Made by a program: the position numbers and the translations under genes. This document shows positions 44,847 to 53,774 of a stretch of DNA of 64,000 bases, piece by piece. Within the stretch, counting starts at the first letter, position 1. The number at the start of each line of letters is the position of its first letter. Under the pieces are notes generated by a model, which saw only the letters and a program-made list of their open reading frames with translations, did no database searches and was not told where the DNA came from. The stretch lies in NCBI RefSeq assembly GCF_000758305.1, contig NZ_CP009458.1, forward strand, positions 2,108,001 through 2,172,000. The letters run 5' to 3'. This DNA comes from Cedecea neteri (GTDB taxonomy: Bacteria; Pseudomonadota; Gammaproteobacteria; Enterobacterales; Enterobacteriaceae).

Positions 44847-45288
44847 CCCTCACCCCGGCCCTCTCCCTAAAAGGGAGAGGGAGAATTCAGGGGGAGTGCT
44901 CTCTTCCTAAAAGGGAGAGGGAGAATTCAGGGGGAGTGCTCTCTTCCTAAAAGGGAGAGGGAGAATTCAGGGGGAGTGCTCTCTTCCTAAAAGGGAGAGG
45001 GAGAATTCAGGGGGAGTGCTCTCTTCCTAAAAGGGAGAGGGAGAATTCAGGGGGGAGTGCTCTCTCCCTAAAAGGGAGGGGGAGAATTCAGGTGAAGTGC
45101 TCTCTTCCTAAAAGGGAGAGGGAGAATTCAGGGGAAGTGCTCTCTTCCTAAAAGGGAGAGGGAGAATTCAGGGGAGAGCGCTCTCTTCCAAAAGGGAGAG
45201 AGTTCTGGTTAGCTCGATTTCTCGAAAGAAGAGGGAGTACACCGTTTTGGTTCCCTCGCCCCTTTGGGGAGAGGGTTAGGGTGAGGGA
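44847..45288. repeat. palindromic array R7 with eight tandem 40-bp units
   Basis: Outer arms as in the family: CCCTCACCCCGGCCCTCTCC at 44847 and GGGGAGAGGGTTAGGGTGAG ending near 45286. Between them a 40-bp unit repeats head to tail: 44881-44920, 44921-44960, 44961-45000, 45001-45040 (first four identical), then 45041-45081 (41 bp), 45082-45121, 45122-45161 and 45162-45200 with one to several changes. Each unit starts GAGAATTCAG, so carries an EcoRI site, and ends in CTCTCTTCCTAAAAGGGAGA-type hairpin. It fills the 453-bp gap between convergent thiI and yajL. Confidence 0.95.
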
Positions 45289-45291
45289 CCC

Positions 45292-45888
45292 TTACTGGTA
45301 ATCCCTGAAGCTATAAATCCCCGCCGCCAGCACCAACTGCTGCGACACTTCATGAGCCTTTTCGCGGCTCACCAGCAAATCAATAATCTTCAGTGCAAAA
45401 TCAATCGCGGTTCCTGGCCCCTGGCTGGTGAGCAGGTTAACTCGCGGATCCCAGACAACGCGTTTATCCTGCCATTGCCCTTCGGGAATAGTGTCCTTCA
45501 GGCCTGGGAAACCGGTCATGTTACCTATCGGGAACAGCTCGTGCGGGACCAGAACAGTGCCCGCCGCCGCGCAAATGGCAGCCACGATTCTGCCCGACAG
45601 ATGAAACTGACGCACGGTCTCGACCAACAGCGGGCTGTCGCGGAAGCATTCGGCACCTTTCAGGCCGCCGGGGAGCACCACGATGTCAAAATCGCCGTCG
45701 GCCACTTCAACCAGTGGTGCATCCGCCAGTAATTTCACGCCGCGTGAGCAAACAATTTTCAGGTCTCCGTCGGGGGCAACGCTCGCCGTTGTCACCTTGA
45801 TCCCGGCGCGGACCAGCAAATCGATAGTGGTAACTGCTTCGGTCTCTTCAGTGCCAGGTGCCAGGCAGACCAGCGCTTGTGCGCTCAT
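45292..45888 (-). CDS. yajL: DJ-1/PfpI family protein YajL
   Basis: 198 aa homologue of human DJ-1; reported chaperone and deglycase/glyoxalase-type activities are debated. Reactive Cys106 in VAAICAAAGT with Glu15 nearby (PGTEETEAV). ATG 45888 gives M-S-A-Q-A-L-V as in E. coli. Its start lies inside the 3' end of panE (41-bp overlap), so the two are translationally linked. Confidence 0.95.
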   Translation of the reverse strand: MSAQALVCLAPGTEETEAVTTIDLLVRAGIKVTTASVAPDGDLKIVCSRGVKLLADAPLVEVADGDFDIVVLPGGLKGAECFRDSPLLVETVRQFHLSGRIVAAICAAAGTVLVPHELFPIGNMTGFPGLKDTIPEGQWQDKRVVWDPRVNLLTSQGPGTAIDFALKIIDLLVSREKAHEVSQQLVLAAGIYSFRDYQ

Positions 45889-46765
45889 ATTCATTCTCCT
45901 TACGTTTAACCTGCTCATAGAGCCGGGCATTCACCGGCACAGGGACGCCGTGAGCTCTCGCTCTGCGCAGCAGGTAGCCGGTGATATAGTCAATTTCCGT
46001 GTGGCGCTCCAGGCGGATGTCCTGCAGCATCGATGAGGTATTTTCAGCCGTGCTTTCAATCACCTGTCCGACATAATCCAGCAGGCTTTCGGGTGAGGTA
46101 TGGTGACCCTCGCGCGTCATCACCTGGGCCACTTCCTCACAAATGCTGGCCACCTCATCGGGATGATGCTTCAGCTCGCCGTTAGTGCAGTTGTACAGCG
46201 CGGTCAGCGGGTTTATCACGCAGTTTACCGCGAGTTTGTTCCAGCTCGCCGGCTGAATATTGTTGTGCCAGGCCACATCGGGCAGCGCGGCATGGAGTGT
46301 ATCTGCAAGGTAGCTGAAGTCGCTGGCTTTAGCGTTCCCCGGGCCAACGTGAGTTATGCCGGAAGCGACGTGCACAATCACGTTTCCGTCTCTTTTCGCG
46401 GCCTGAGTGGTTAGCCCGAGTAACAAAGGCTGAGGCAGGCCGTTTAGCTCATCCAGCGTGCCCATTCCGTTATGCAGCAGCAATATCGGGCAGCTCGAAG
46501 GCAGTTGGGCTGCCAAAGTGCGCACGGCATCGGAAACCTGCCACGCTTTGAGCGTCACGAGCAGGAGATCGCTGGTGGCGAGAAATTCGGGATCGTTAGC
46601 CGTGAAGGACTCGTTAAAGACGCTGCCATCGGTGTTATCGAGCAGATTGACGTAGCAATACGGCTGCGGCACCCGCAGCCAGCCCTGAAGCTCATGCCCT
46701 TGCTTGTGAAGTGCGGTCAACCAGAGCTGACCCAGCGCACCGCAACCCAGCACGGTGATTTTCAT
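45848..46765 (-). CDS. panE: 2-dehydropantoate 2-reductase
   Basis: 305 aa NADPH-dependent reductase of ketopantoate in pantothenate synthesis. Rossmann motif GCGALGQLW (residues 7-15), catalytic Lys in NKLAVNCVINPLTALYNC and Glu in the C-terminal helical domain (ERHTEIDYITGYLLRRA). Divergent from yajQ; its 3' end overlaps the start of yajL. Confidence 0.96.
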   Translation of the reverse strand: MKITVLGCGALGQLWLTALHKQGHELQGWLRVPQPYCYVNLLDNTDGSVFNESFTANDPEFLATSDLLLVTLKAWQVSDAVRTLAAQLPSSCPILLLHNGMGTLDELNGLPQPLLLGLTTQAAKRDGNVIVHVASGITHVGPGNAKASDFSYLADTLHAALPDVAWHNNIQPASWNKLAVNCVINPLTALYNCTNGELKHHPDEVASICEEVAQVMTREGHHTSPESLLDYVGQVIESTAENTSSMLQDIRLERHTEIDYITGYLLRRARAHGVPVPVNARLYEQVKRKENEYERTSAGLPGTWH

Positions 46766-46905
46766 TATTGCCTCCCCATTCGCACACTACGCGAATGCTA
46801 AACTTACTTTCTATTATAGCGTTATCGGCTTTCCGGCTCTTTAACAGGTTGTTTTGCGCAGCCCAGCGGGTATTATGCAACGCAAACCAGAGAGGGAGAA
46901 AACAC

Positions 46906-47397
46906 ATGCCATCTTTTGATATCGTTTCTGAAATCGACCTGCAGGAAGTGAACAACGCGGTAGAGAACGCCGAGCGCGAGCTGGCGACCCGTTTTGACTT
47001 CCGTAACGTACCGGCAAGCTTTGAGCTGAATGAAAAAAATCAGACCATCAAAGTTGCCAGCGAATCCGACTTCCAGGTAAATCAGTTGCTGGATATCCTG
47101 CGCGCTAAGCTGCTTAAGCGCGGCATCGAAGGCAGCTCTATTGATGTGCCTGAAGAGTTTGTTCACAGCGGCAAAACCTGGAGCGTGGAAGCTAAGCTGA
47201 AACAGGGTATTGAAGCAAGCGTTGCTAAGAAAATCATTAAGCTGATTAAAGACAGCAAGCTGAAGGTTCAGACCCAGATTCAGGGCGAAGAGATCCGCGT
47301 GACGGGTAAAGCTCGCGATGATTTACAGGCTGTAATGGCGCTGATTCGTGGCGGCAATCTGGGGCAACCGTTCCAGTTTAAGAATTTCCGCGACTGA
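46906..47397 (+). CDS. yajQ: YajQ family nucleotide-binding protein
   Basis: 163 aa, as in E. coli. Two ferredoxin-like domains; members bind nucleotides, tRNA or cyclic-di-GMP in some species. N-terminus MPSFDIVSEIDLQEVNNAVE and C-terminus RGGNLGQPFQFKNFRD are canonical. ATG 46906 preceded by AGGGAG; the long open frame upstream to 46768 overlaps the panE promoter side and is not coding. Confidence 0.96.
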   Translation: MPSFDIVSEIDLQEVNNAVENAERELATRFDFRNVPASFELNEKNQTIKVASESDFQVNQLLDILRAKLLKRGIEGSSIDVPEEFVHSGKTWSVEAKLKQGIEASVAKKIIKLIKDSKLKVQTQIQGEEIRVTGKARDDLQAVMALIRGGNLGQPFQFKNFRD

Positions 47398-47401
47398 TCT
47401 A

Positions 47402-47462
47402 TGCCCTTTCCTTAAAAAGAGAGGGGACGCTGCTTAATCCCTCACCGCATCAGGTGAGGGAT
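47402..47462. repeat. degenerate palindrome R8 (yajQ/yajR junction)
   Basis: TCCCTCACC (47438-47446) and GGTGAGGGA (47453-47461) form a 9-bp stem, preceded by a decayed CCCTTTCCTTAAAAAGAGAG arm. The outer-arm logic of the other arrays is only partly kept. It probably serves as the terminator for both convergent genes. Confidence 0.6.
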
Positions 47463-47465
47463 GTT

Positions 47466-48827
47466 CTACCCTTTAACCACCTGCTCAATCTCATATCTGT
47501 TCGTCAGCTTGCTGTCGATTTTCACATACGCGCTGCGTTCTTCCGGAATGATGTTCGCTTCACTCACGCCCGGCTGAGCCAGTAGCCTTTCACGCAAATG
47601 CTCGTCGTTCGCGCTGCTTTCTGGCAGTTCAATACGCAGGCTGCTGACGTAAGGTGGCTCCTGCATTGTCCAACTGACGAACAGCCAGACCATCGCCAGC
47701 ACCGCGCCTGCCAGGAAGACGGTTTGCGAATCAAACAGCCCGTTCAGCCAGCCGCCAAGCGACCCACCGATGGCCACGCCAATAAACTGGCTGGTGGAGT
47801 AGATGCCCATAGCGGTGCCTTTGTAGCCTGCTGGGGATTCTTTGCTGATAAGTGAAGGCAGAATCGCTTCCATCAGGTTAAAGGCGAGGAAGAAAAGCTG
47901 CACGCCAATCACCAGATCCCAGAAGTGTGGGCCCGCGCCCCAGAGCACGATCTCGGCAATCAAAAGCACCGCTACGCAGCCTACAAAGACGTGCTTCATG
48001 CGGCGTTTAACTTCGGCATAAATAATGAAAGGTACGACCGAAACAAACGAAATCAGCATGGTACAGAGATAGACTTTCCAGTGCTGAGCCGCCGGGAAGC
48101 CCGCTTGTTCAAGCTGGCCCGGCAGGGCGACAAAGGTGGACATCAGCATGATATGCAGACACATGATGCCGAAATTCAGCTTAAGCAGCTTCGGCTCCAT
48201 CATCACTTTGCGGAAGCAGCCTTTGACCATCCCCGACTCGCGGTTAAGCACATGCGTTTTGGTATTAGGTACTACCCAAAGAGTGATCAGAATGCCGCAG
48301 GTGGCTAAGACGGCAATCATCCAGAACAGCGCCTGCAGGCCAAGTGCCTGAGTAATGATCGGGCCGAGCACCATCGCGATGGCGAAGGTTACCCCGAAAC
48401 TGACGCCGATAAACGCCATCGCTTTCGTTCGGTTCTGTTCACGGGTTAGATCGGAGAGTAGCGCCATGACAGCGGCGGCGATTGCGCCAGAACCCTGCAG
48501 CGCACGGCCTAAAATGACGCCCCAAATGGAGTCGCTCAGAGCGGCAATCACGCTGCCGAGTACAAAGATGGCCAGCCCGCCAACGATAAGCGGCTTGCGG
48601 CCAATACGGTCAGAAAGCAGGCCGAAAGGGATCTGGAAGACAGCCTGCGCCAGGCCATAAATCCCGATTGCCAGGCCAATGAGCGCTTCGCTTGCGCCCT
48701 GCAGCGCCATACCCCAGGTGGTAAGAACCGGCAATACCATAAACATACCCAGCATACGCAGGGAAAATACAGTGCCTAAACCCCACGTCGCACGCAGCTC
48801 GACGGGCGTCATTTTGTAATCGTTCAT
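47466..48827 (-). CDS. yajR: MFS transporter YajR
   Basis: 453 aa. Twelve-helix major facilitator drug/proton antiporter; motif A between helices 2 and 3 (GLLSDRIGRKPLIV), then a C-terminal cytosolic YAM domain (about residues 388-453, ferredoxin-like) peculiar to YajR. The substrate is not known. ATG 48827 with GAGGTGG upstream. Confidence 0.95.
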   Translation of the reverse strand: MNDYKMTPVELRATWGLGTVFSLRMLGMFMVLPVLTTWGMALQGASEALIGLAIGIYGLAQAVFQIPFGLLSDRIGRKPLIVGGLAIFVLGSVIAALSDSIWGVILGRALQGSGAIAAAVMALLSDLTREQNRTKAMAFIGVSFGVTFAIAMVLGPIITQALGLQALFWMIAVLATCGILITLWVVPNTKTHVLNRESGMVKGCFRKVMMEPKLLKLNFGIMCLHIMLMSTFVALPGQLEQAGFPAAQHWKVYLCTMLISFVSVVPFIIYAEVKRRMKHVFVGCVAVLLIAEIVLWGAGPHFWDLVIGVQLFFLAFNLMEAILPSLISKESPAGYKGTAMGIYSTSQFIGVAIGGSLGGWLNGLFDSQTVFLAGAVLAMVWLFVSWTMQEPPYVSSLRIELPESSANDEHLRERLLAQPGVSEANIIPEERSAYVKIDSKLTNRYEIEQVVKG

Positions 48828-48934
48828 TACCACCTCAGATAAAAAGTCGGCCTTAGTGTAGTGCGAGGGCAGGGGAGGGTAAATCGTTAGTTATTTAGCA
48901 GATATTACAGGGCAGGTGCTTTGATGATACTGAT

Positions 48935-48962
48935 AAAAAAGGGCACCGAGGTGCCCTTTTAT
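48935..48962 (-). terminator. terminator at the end of the cyo operon
   Basis: GGGCAC (48941-48946), loop CGAG, GTGCCC (48951-48956), flanked by A-run on the left and T-run on the right. On the minus strand it ends cyoABCDE. Confidence 0.88.
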
Positions 48963-48974
48963 GCTTTTCGCGAC

Positions 48975-49862
48975 TTACCAGACGTAAGTCAGCAGATTAT
49001 GTGAGTCTGGCACCATAAAATCGACCGACATCATAACGCTCAGCGAGGTAATGGCCACGATAGAGAAGATGAACAGCTTGCGCGCCCAGACCTTATCGTC
49101 TTCCACTTTATAGCCCCGCAGCGCCATGCCCAGCCACCAGACGCTGACCGCCGCGGCGACGATCAGGTATTTGTATCCGGCATAGCCGCCAAGAGAAAGC
49201 ATCAGCGTTGCCACCGCAAAAGCGATGATGTACAGCGTGATGTGGTTCTTGGCGACGGAAATGCCTTTTACCACCGGCAGAACCGGAATATTAGCGGCCT
49301 GGTAATCTTTAAAGCGGAAGATGGCAATCGCGTAGGAGTGCGGCATCTGCCACAGGCTAAAGATAGCCAGCAGGATAGCGGCGCCGGTGTCAAACTCGTT
49401 GGTCACGGCGCAGTAGCCGATAACCGGAGGAGCCGCACCGGACAGGCTGCCAATGAGCGTGCCGTAGACCGAGTGGCGTTTCATGTAGAGGCTATATACC
49501 CCGACATACACCACGAAGCCCATCACGGCCAGCCACATCGCCAGCGGATTAGCACCAAACCACAGCAGCATGAAGCCAGCAATACCCAACACGGTGGCGT
49601 ACACCAGCGAAATTTTCGGTGAAATCAGGCCTTTAACCAGCACCCGATTTTTCGTTCTCTCCATCTTCTGGTCGATATCGCGGTCGATAAAGTTGTTGTA
49701 AACACAACCTGATGCGACCACCAGTGACACGCCAACCAGCGTATAGAGGAACAGTGGGTAATTAATGCTGCCCTTCGAGGCCAGTAAAAATCCCCCAATG
49801 ACAGAAATTAAATTACCGAAAATAATTCCTGGTTTCGTTACTTGCAGGTATTGCTTAATCAT
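48975..49862 (-). CDS. cyoE: protoheme IX farnesyltransferase
   Basis: 295 aa membrane prenyltransferase that converts heme B to heme O for the bo3 oxidase. UbiA-type Asp-rich motif NNFIDRDIDQKMERTKNR and second motif around YMKRHSVYGT; about nine helices. ATG 49862 (M-I-K-Q-Y-L-Q) matches E. coli. Last gene of the cyo operon, 11 bp after cyoD. Its farnesyl donor is the product of ispA, also in this window. Confidence 0.96.
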   Translation of the reverse strand: MIKQYLQVTKPGIIFGNLISVIGGFLLASKGSINYPLFLYTLVGVSLVVASGCVYNNFIDRDIDQKMERTKNRVLVKGLISPKISLVYATVLGIAGFMLLWFGANPLAMWLAVMGFVVYVGVYSLYMKRHSVYGTLIGSLSGAAPPVIGYCAVTNEFDTGAAILLAIFSLWQMPHSYAIAIFRFKDYQAANIPVLPVVKGISVAKNHITLYIIAFAVATLMLSLGGYAGYKYLIVAAAVSVWWLGMALRGYKVEDDKVWARKLFIFSIVAITSLSVMMSVDFMVPDSHNLLTYVW

Positions 49863-49873
49863 ACATGCCGCTC

Positions 49874-50203
49874 TTAGTGAACCATCATGTTCAGGTTGAG
49901 GTTCCACATAATCCAGATCGAGCCAATCACCAGAATGGCAATAATCAGCACCGTAAAGGCGAAGGCCACCAGGTTCCAGCGCTCACTCGAAGAGGTGTTC
50001 AGATGCAGGAAGCACACGAGGTGCACCAGAATCTGGACGACTGCAGTCACCAGGATCACGGCCAGCATAGTGCCGTGAGAGGCCGTGCCTTCCATTACAA
50101 TCCAGAACGGGATAGCCGTCAGGATGATAGACAGGATAAAACCTGTCATGTAGGTCTTCACGCTACCGTGGTGGGCGCCGCTATGTTCAGTTGAATGACT
50201 CAT
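49874..50203 (-). CDS. cyoD: cytochrome bo3 oxidase subunit IV
   Basis: 109 aa, equal to E. coli CyoD; three membrane helices. Helps assemble CuB/heme in subunit I. ATG 50203 (M-S-H-S-T-E-H-S) overlaps the cyoC stop by one base. Confidence 0.96.
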   Translation of the reverse strand: MSHSTEHSGAHHGSVKTYMTGFILSIILTAIPFWIVMEGTASHGTMLAVILVTAVVQILVHLVCFLHLNTSSSERWNLVAFAFTVLIIAILVIGSIWIMWNLNLNMMVH

Positions 50204-50811
50204 TACATTGCCCCCATCAGATAGACTACAGAGAATACGCAGATCCAAACCACGTCAAGGAAGTGCCAGAACAGGCTCAGACACATCAGACGCGCACGGT
50301 TGGTGCTGGTCAGGCCGCGACGGGAAACATGAATCATCATGAATGCCATCCACACCAGACCGGAAGTTACGTGCAGACCGTGGGTACCGACCAGCGCGAA
50401 GAACGCTGACAGGAAGCCGCTGCGATCCGGGCCGAAGCCTTCTTTGATCAGGTGATGGAATTCATAGATTTCCATCCCAACGAAGCCTGCACCGCACAGG
50501 AAGGTCAGCGCCAGCCAGGAGATAACCTGGCTTTTGTTGCCTTTGTTCATGGCAATGATCGCCATGCCGTAGGTGATGGAGCTCACCAGCAGCAGGGCAG
50601 TTTCAACGGCCACGAACGGCAGTTCAAAGATGTCTTTCCCTGCCGGGCCACCTGCGGTGCCGTTCACCAGAACGGCATAGGTCGCGAACAAGCAACAGAA
50701 CAGAATGCAGTCGCTCATCAGGTAGATCCAGAAACCAAAGACCTTATTGGTTCCCGCATCGTGGTGCCCGTGCTCCGCGGCGTGGGCGTTATTTACAGTC
50801 TCAGTTGCCAT
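50203..50811 (-). CDS. cyoC: cytochrome bo3 oxidase subunit III
   Basis: 202 aa, five helices, His-rich N-terminus (HAAEHGHHDAG). Conserved FALVGTHGLHVTSGLVW and SLFWHFLDVVWICVF. The start overlaps the end of cyoB by 11 bp. Confidence 0.97.
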   Translation of the reverse strand: MATETVNNAHAAEHGHHDAGTNKVFGFWIYLMSDCILFCCLFATYAVLVNGTAGGPAGKDIFELPFVAVETALLLVSSITYGMAIIAMNKGNKSQVISWLALTFLCGAGFVGMEIYEFHHLIKEGFGPDRSGFLSAFFALVGTHGLHVTSGLVWMAFMMIHVSRRGLTSTNRARLMCLSLFWHFLDVVWICVFSVVYLMGAM

Positions 50812-52792
50812 TTTTCAGCCCTGCTTTGGTGAGTTCTTCGAAATGCTGATTTTCCAGTTTTTCGACTTCAGCCACCGGAACATAGTAATCCACATCTTCG
50901 TCGAAGCTTTTCGCAATCCAGGTGATAACAATGCCGGCAAAGCCAACAATCGCCAGCCACCAGATGTGCCAGATCATGGCAAAGCCAAACACGGTGCTGA
51001 ATGCAGCGATGATGATACCGGCTGCGCTGTTGCGCGGCATATGAATCTCTTCATAGTGCGCAGGCTGCTTGTACGCTTCACCTTTCTCTTTCATCTCCCA
51101 GAATGCATCACGCTCGTGAACGTGCGGCAGGTGGGCGAAGTTATAGAACGGAGGTGGGGAAGAAGTTGCCCACTCCAGCGTACGACCGCCCCATGGGTCA
51201 CCGGTCAGATCGCGGTTCTGCTCGCGGTCACGGATAGAAACGTAGAACTGAATCAGCTGGCACAGAATGCCCAGAGCGATCAGCGCCGCACCACAGGCTG
51301 CAACAACCAGCAGGGTGTGGAACTGTGGATCGATCTGCTGGCTCAGACGACGGGTCATGCCCATGAAGCCCAGCACGTACAGCGGCATAAATGCCACGAA
51401 GAAACCGATAATCCAGAACCAGAAGGCGCGTTTGCCCCAGGTTTCGTTCAGCGTGAAGCCGAACGCTTTTGGCCACCAGTAGGTCAGACCTGCGAAGCAA
51501 CCGAAGACCACGCCGCCGATGATAACGTTGTGGAAGTGTGCAATCAGGAACAGGCTGTTGTGCAGCACGAAGTCCGCGCCCGGTACCGCCAGCAGAACAC
51601 CGGTCATCCCACCGATAGAGAAGGTGACGATAAAGCCAATGGTCCACAGCATCGCGGAGTTAAAGACGATACGGCCCTGATACATGGTGAACAGCCAGTT
51701 GAAGATCTTCACCCCGGTCGGGATGGCGATAATCATAGTGGCAATACCGAAGAAGGCGTTTACGTTCGCCCCGCTGCCCATGGTGAAGAAGTGGTGCAGC
51801 CAAACGATGAACGACAGAACGGTAATCGCGATGGTCGCCCACACCAGAGAGGTGTAACCGAACAGACGCTTTTTAGAGAAGGTTGCAACCACCTCAGAGA
51901 ACACACCAAACACCGGCAGCACCAGGATATAAACTTCCGGGTGGCCCCATGCCCAGATGAGGTTGATGTACATCATCATGTTGCCACCCATATCGTTGGT
52001 AAAGAAATGGGTGCCAAGGTAGCGGTCAAGGGTCAGCAGCGCGACGGTCACGGTGAAGATTGGGAACGCGGCGATAATCAGTACGTTAGTACACAGCGAA
52101 GCCCAGGTAAACACCGGCATTTTGAACATAGTCATACCTGGGGTACGCATGTTCAGAATGGTCACGAAGAAGTTAATACCGGTCAGTGTCGTACCGATAC
52201 CGGATAGCTGGAGACTCCAGATCCAGTAATCGACCCCGACGCCCGGACTGTACTCAATCCCCGATAGCGGAGGATAAGCCACCCAGCCGGTCTGAGCGAA
52301 TTCGCCCACCCCAAGGGAGATGTTAACCAGCACCACGCCGACAACGGTGAACCAGAAGCTCAGGTTGTTCAGGAACGGGAAGGCAACGTCACGCGCGCCA
52401 ATCTGTAAAGGCACAACGATGTTCATCAGGCCGATAACAAAAGGCATCGCCACGAAGAAGATCATGATAACGCCGTGGGCGGTAAAGATCTGATCGTAGT
52501 GGTGAGGCGGCAGGAAGCCTGCTTCGCCGGCCGAGGCCAGCACCTGCTGGCTACGCATCATTACTGCATCGGCAAAGCCGCGCAGCAGCATGACGATAGC
52601 AAGAATAACGTACATCACGCCGAGGCGTTTGTGGTCAACGGAGGTTAGCCACTCTTTCCATAAATATTCCCACTTACCGAAGTAAGTGATAGCCGCAAGC
52701 AGCGCCAGTCCCCCGACGATGATTGCCGCAACCGTAACCATGACAATTGGCTCATGGTACGGGATTGCATCCAGTGTAAGTTTTCCGAACAT
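50801..52792 (-). CDS. cyoB: cytochrome bo3 oxidase subunit I
   Basis: 663 aa, equal to E. coli CyoB. Catalytic subunit holding heme b, heme o3 and CuB; reduces O2 and pumps protons. The heme-copper motif WAWGHPEVYILVLPVFG (CuB His cross-linked to Tyr), the His pair in VWLHHFFTMG, and HFHNVIIGGVVFG are all present, as is the first heme ligand in FTAHGVIMIFF. Confidence 0.98.
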   Translation of the reverse strand: MFGKLTLDAIPYHEPIVMVTVAAIIVGGLALLAAITYFGKWEYLWKEWLTSVDHKRLGVMYVILAIVMLLRGFADAVMMRSQQVLASAGEAGFLPPHHYDQIFTAHGVIMIFFVAMPFVIGLMNIVVPLQIGARDVAFPFLNNLSFWFTVVGVVLVNISLGVGEFAQTGWVAYPPLSGIEYSPGVGVDYWIWSLQLSGIGTTLTGINFFVTILNMRTPGMTMFKMPVFTWASLCTNVLIIAAFPIFTVTVALLTLDRYLGTHFFTNDMGGNMMMYINLIWAWGHPEVYILVLPVFGVFSEVVATFSKKRLFGYTSLVWATIAITVLSFIVWLHHFFTMGSGANVNAFFGIATMIIAIPTGVKIFNWLFTMYQGRIVFNSAMLWTIGFIVTFSIGGMTGVLLAVPGADFVLHNSLFLIAHFHNVIIGGVVFGCFAGLTYWWPKAFGFTLNETWGKRAFWFWIIGFFVAFMPLYVLGFMGMTRRLSQQIDPQFHTLLVVAACGAALIALGILCQLIQFYVSIRDREQNRDLTGDPWGGRTLEWATSSPPPFYNFAHLPHVHERDAFWEMKEKGEAYKQPAHYEEIHMPRNSAAGIIIAAFSTVFGFAMIWHIWWLAIVGFAGIVITWIAKSFDEDVDYYVPVAEVEKLENQHFEELTKAGLKNGN

Positions 52793-52811
52793 CGTATTAT
52801 TCCTCGGCCCC

Positions 52812-53774
52812 TTAGTGAGAGGTTTCCGCGTGACTCATGTCCATGCCTTCCATACCTTCCATGCCTTTCATATCGTCATGGGAAGCCTGTTCACCTTCCG
52901 GCTTGGCCATGTGCATGCTCCCGTGTCCCATAAATTTGTTAATAACGTCTTTAAACAAATCAGGTTTAACACTGGAGAAGTATTCGACTTTGTTGTATTC
53001 GCTTGGCGCGGCCAGTTTCTCGTAGGTCGCCATATCGTTCATGACTTCTGGAGACTGTTTCGCTTTAGCCACCCATTGGTTAAAGGTGTCCATGTCCGGC
53101 GTGGCGATAGCCTTGAACTTCATGCCGGAGAAACCTTTACCGCTGTAGTTTGACGAAATACCGTCGTAGGTGCCGGCTTCATCTGCAATCAGGTGCAGTT
53201 TGGTCTGCATACCTGCCATTGCGTAGATTTGGCTACCCAGGCGCGGAATAAAGAAGGAGTTCATCACCGAGTTAGAGGTGATTTTGAATTCCACTGGGGT
53301 ATTGGCCGGGAAGGCGATTTCATTCACCGTAGCGATACCCTGCTCCGGATAGATGAAGAACCATTTCCAGTCCATAGCGATAACTTCGATGGTCACCGGC
53401 TTCGCTTCATGTTCCAGCGGGCGGCTAGGTTCAAGCGAGTGGGTGGTTTTCCAGGTCAGTACCGCGAGGAAGATAACGATAAGGATAGGAATCGTCCAGA
53501 CTACAGCTTCCACTTTGTTCGAGTGCGACCAGTTAGGGCTGTATTTGGCGTCCTTGTTAGATGCCCGATATTTCCAGGCAAAACCGATAGCCATTGCAAT
53601 TGCAGGGATAACGACAATCAACATCAGGCCGATGGCCGTCAGTATCAGTGAACGTTGTTCCAGTCCGATCTGTCCTTTGGGATCCAGGAGTGCAGAATCA
53701 CAGCCACTGAGTAAAAAAGCGCCTGCGATTAATGACAACCATCCCAAACTTTTATTGTATTTCCTGAGTCTCAT
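52812..53774 (-). CDS. cyoA: cytochrome bo3 oxidase subunit II
   Basis: 320 aa lipoprotein; lipobox FLLSGC with Cys25, two helices, then a periplasmic cupredoxin domain lacking the CuA ligands, as in quinol oxidases. The C-terminal tail is Met/His/Glu-rich (DDMKGMEGMEGMDMSHAETS) and about five residues longer than E. coli. First gene of cyoABCDE. Confidence 0.97.
   Translation of the reverse strand: MRLRKYNKSLGWLSLIAGAFLLSGCDSALLDPKGQIGLEQRSLILTAIGLMLIVVIPAIAMAIGFAWKYRASNKDAKYSPNWSHSNKVEAVVWTIPILIVIFLAVLTWKTTHSLEPSRPLEHEAKPVTIEVIAMDWKWFFIYPEQGIATVNEIAFPANTPVEFKITSNSVMNSFFIPRLGSQIYAMAGMQTKLHLIADEAGTYDGISSNYSGKGFSGMKFKAIATPDMDTFNQWVAKAKQSPEVMNDMATYEKLAAPSEYNKVEYFSSVKPDLFKDVINKFMGHGSMHMAKPEGEQASHDDMKGMEGMEGMDMSHAETSH

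Noticed and set aside
44881..45200. Direct repeats that could suggest a CRISPR array
   Set aside because: The 40-bp units are contiguous with no unique spacers, and no cas gene is near.
46768..46905. 46-codon N-terminal extension of yajQ
   Set aside because: It runs through the panE/yajQ promoter interval; ATG 46906 with AGGGAG upstream matches the family.
50747..52207. 486-codon plus-strand frame across cyoB
   Set aside because: Antisense shadow of cyoB; the translation is His/Gln/Arg-rich with no recognisable domain.
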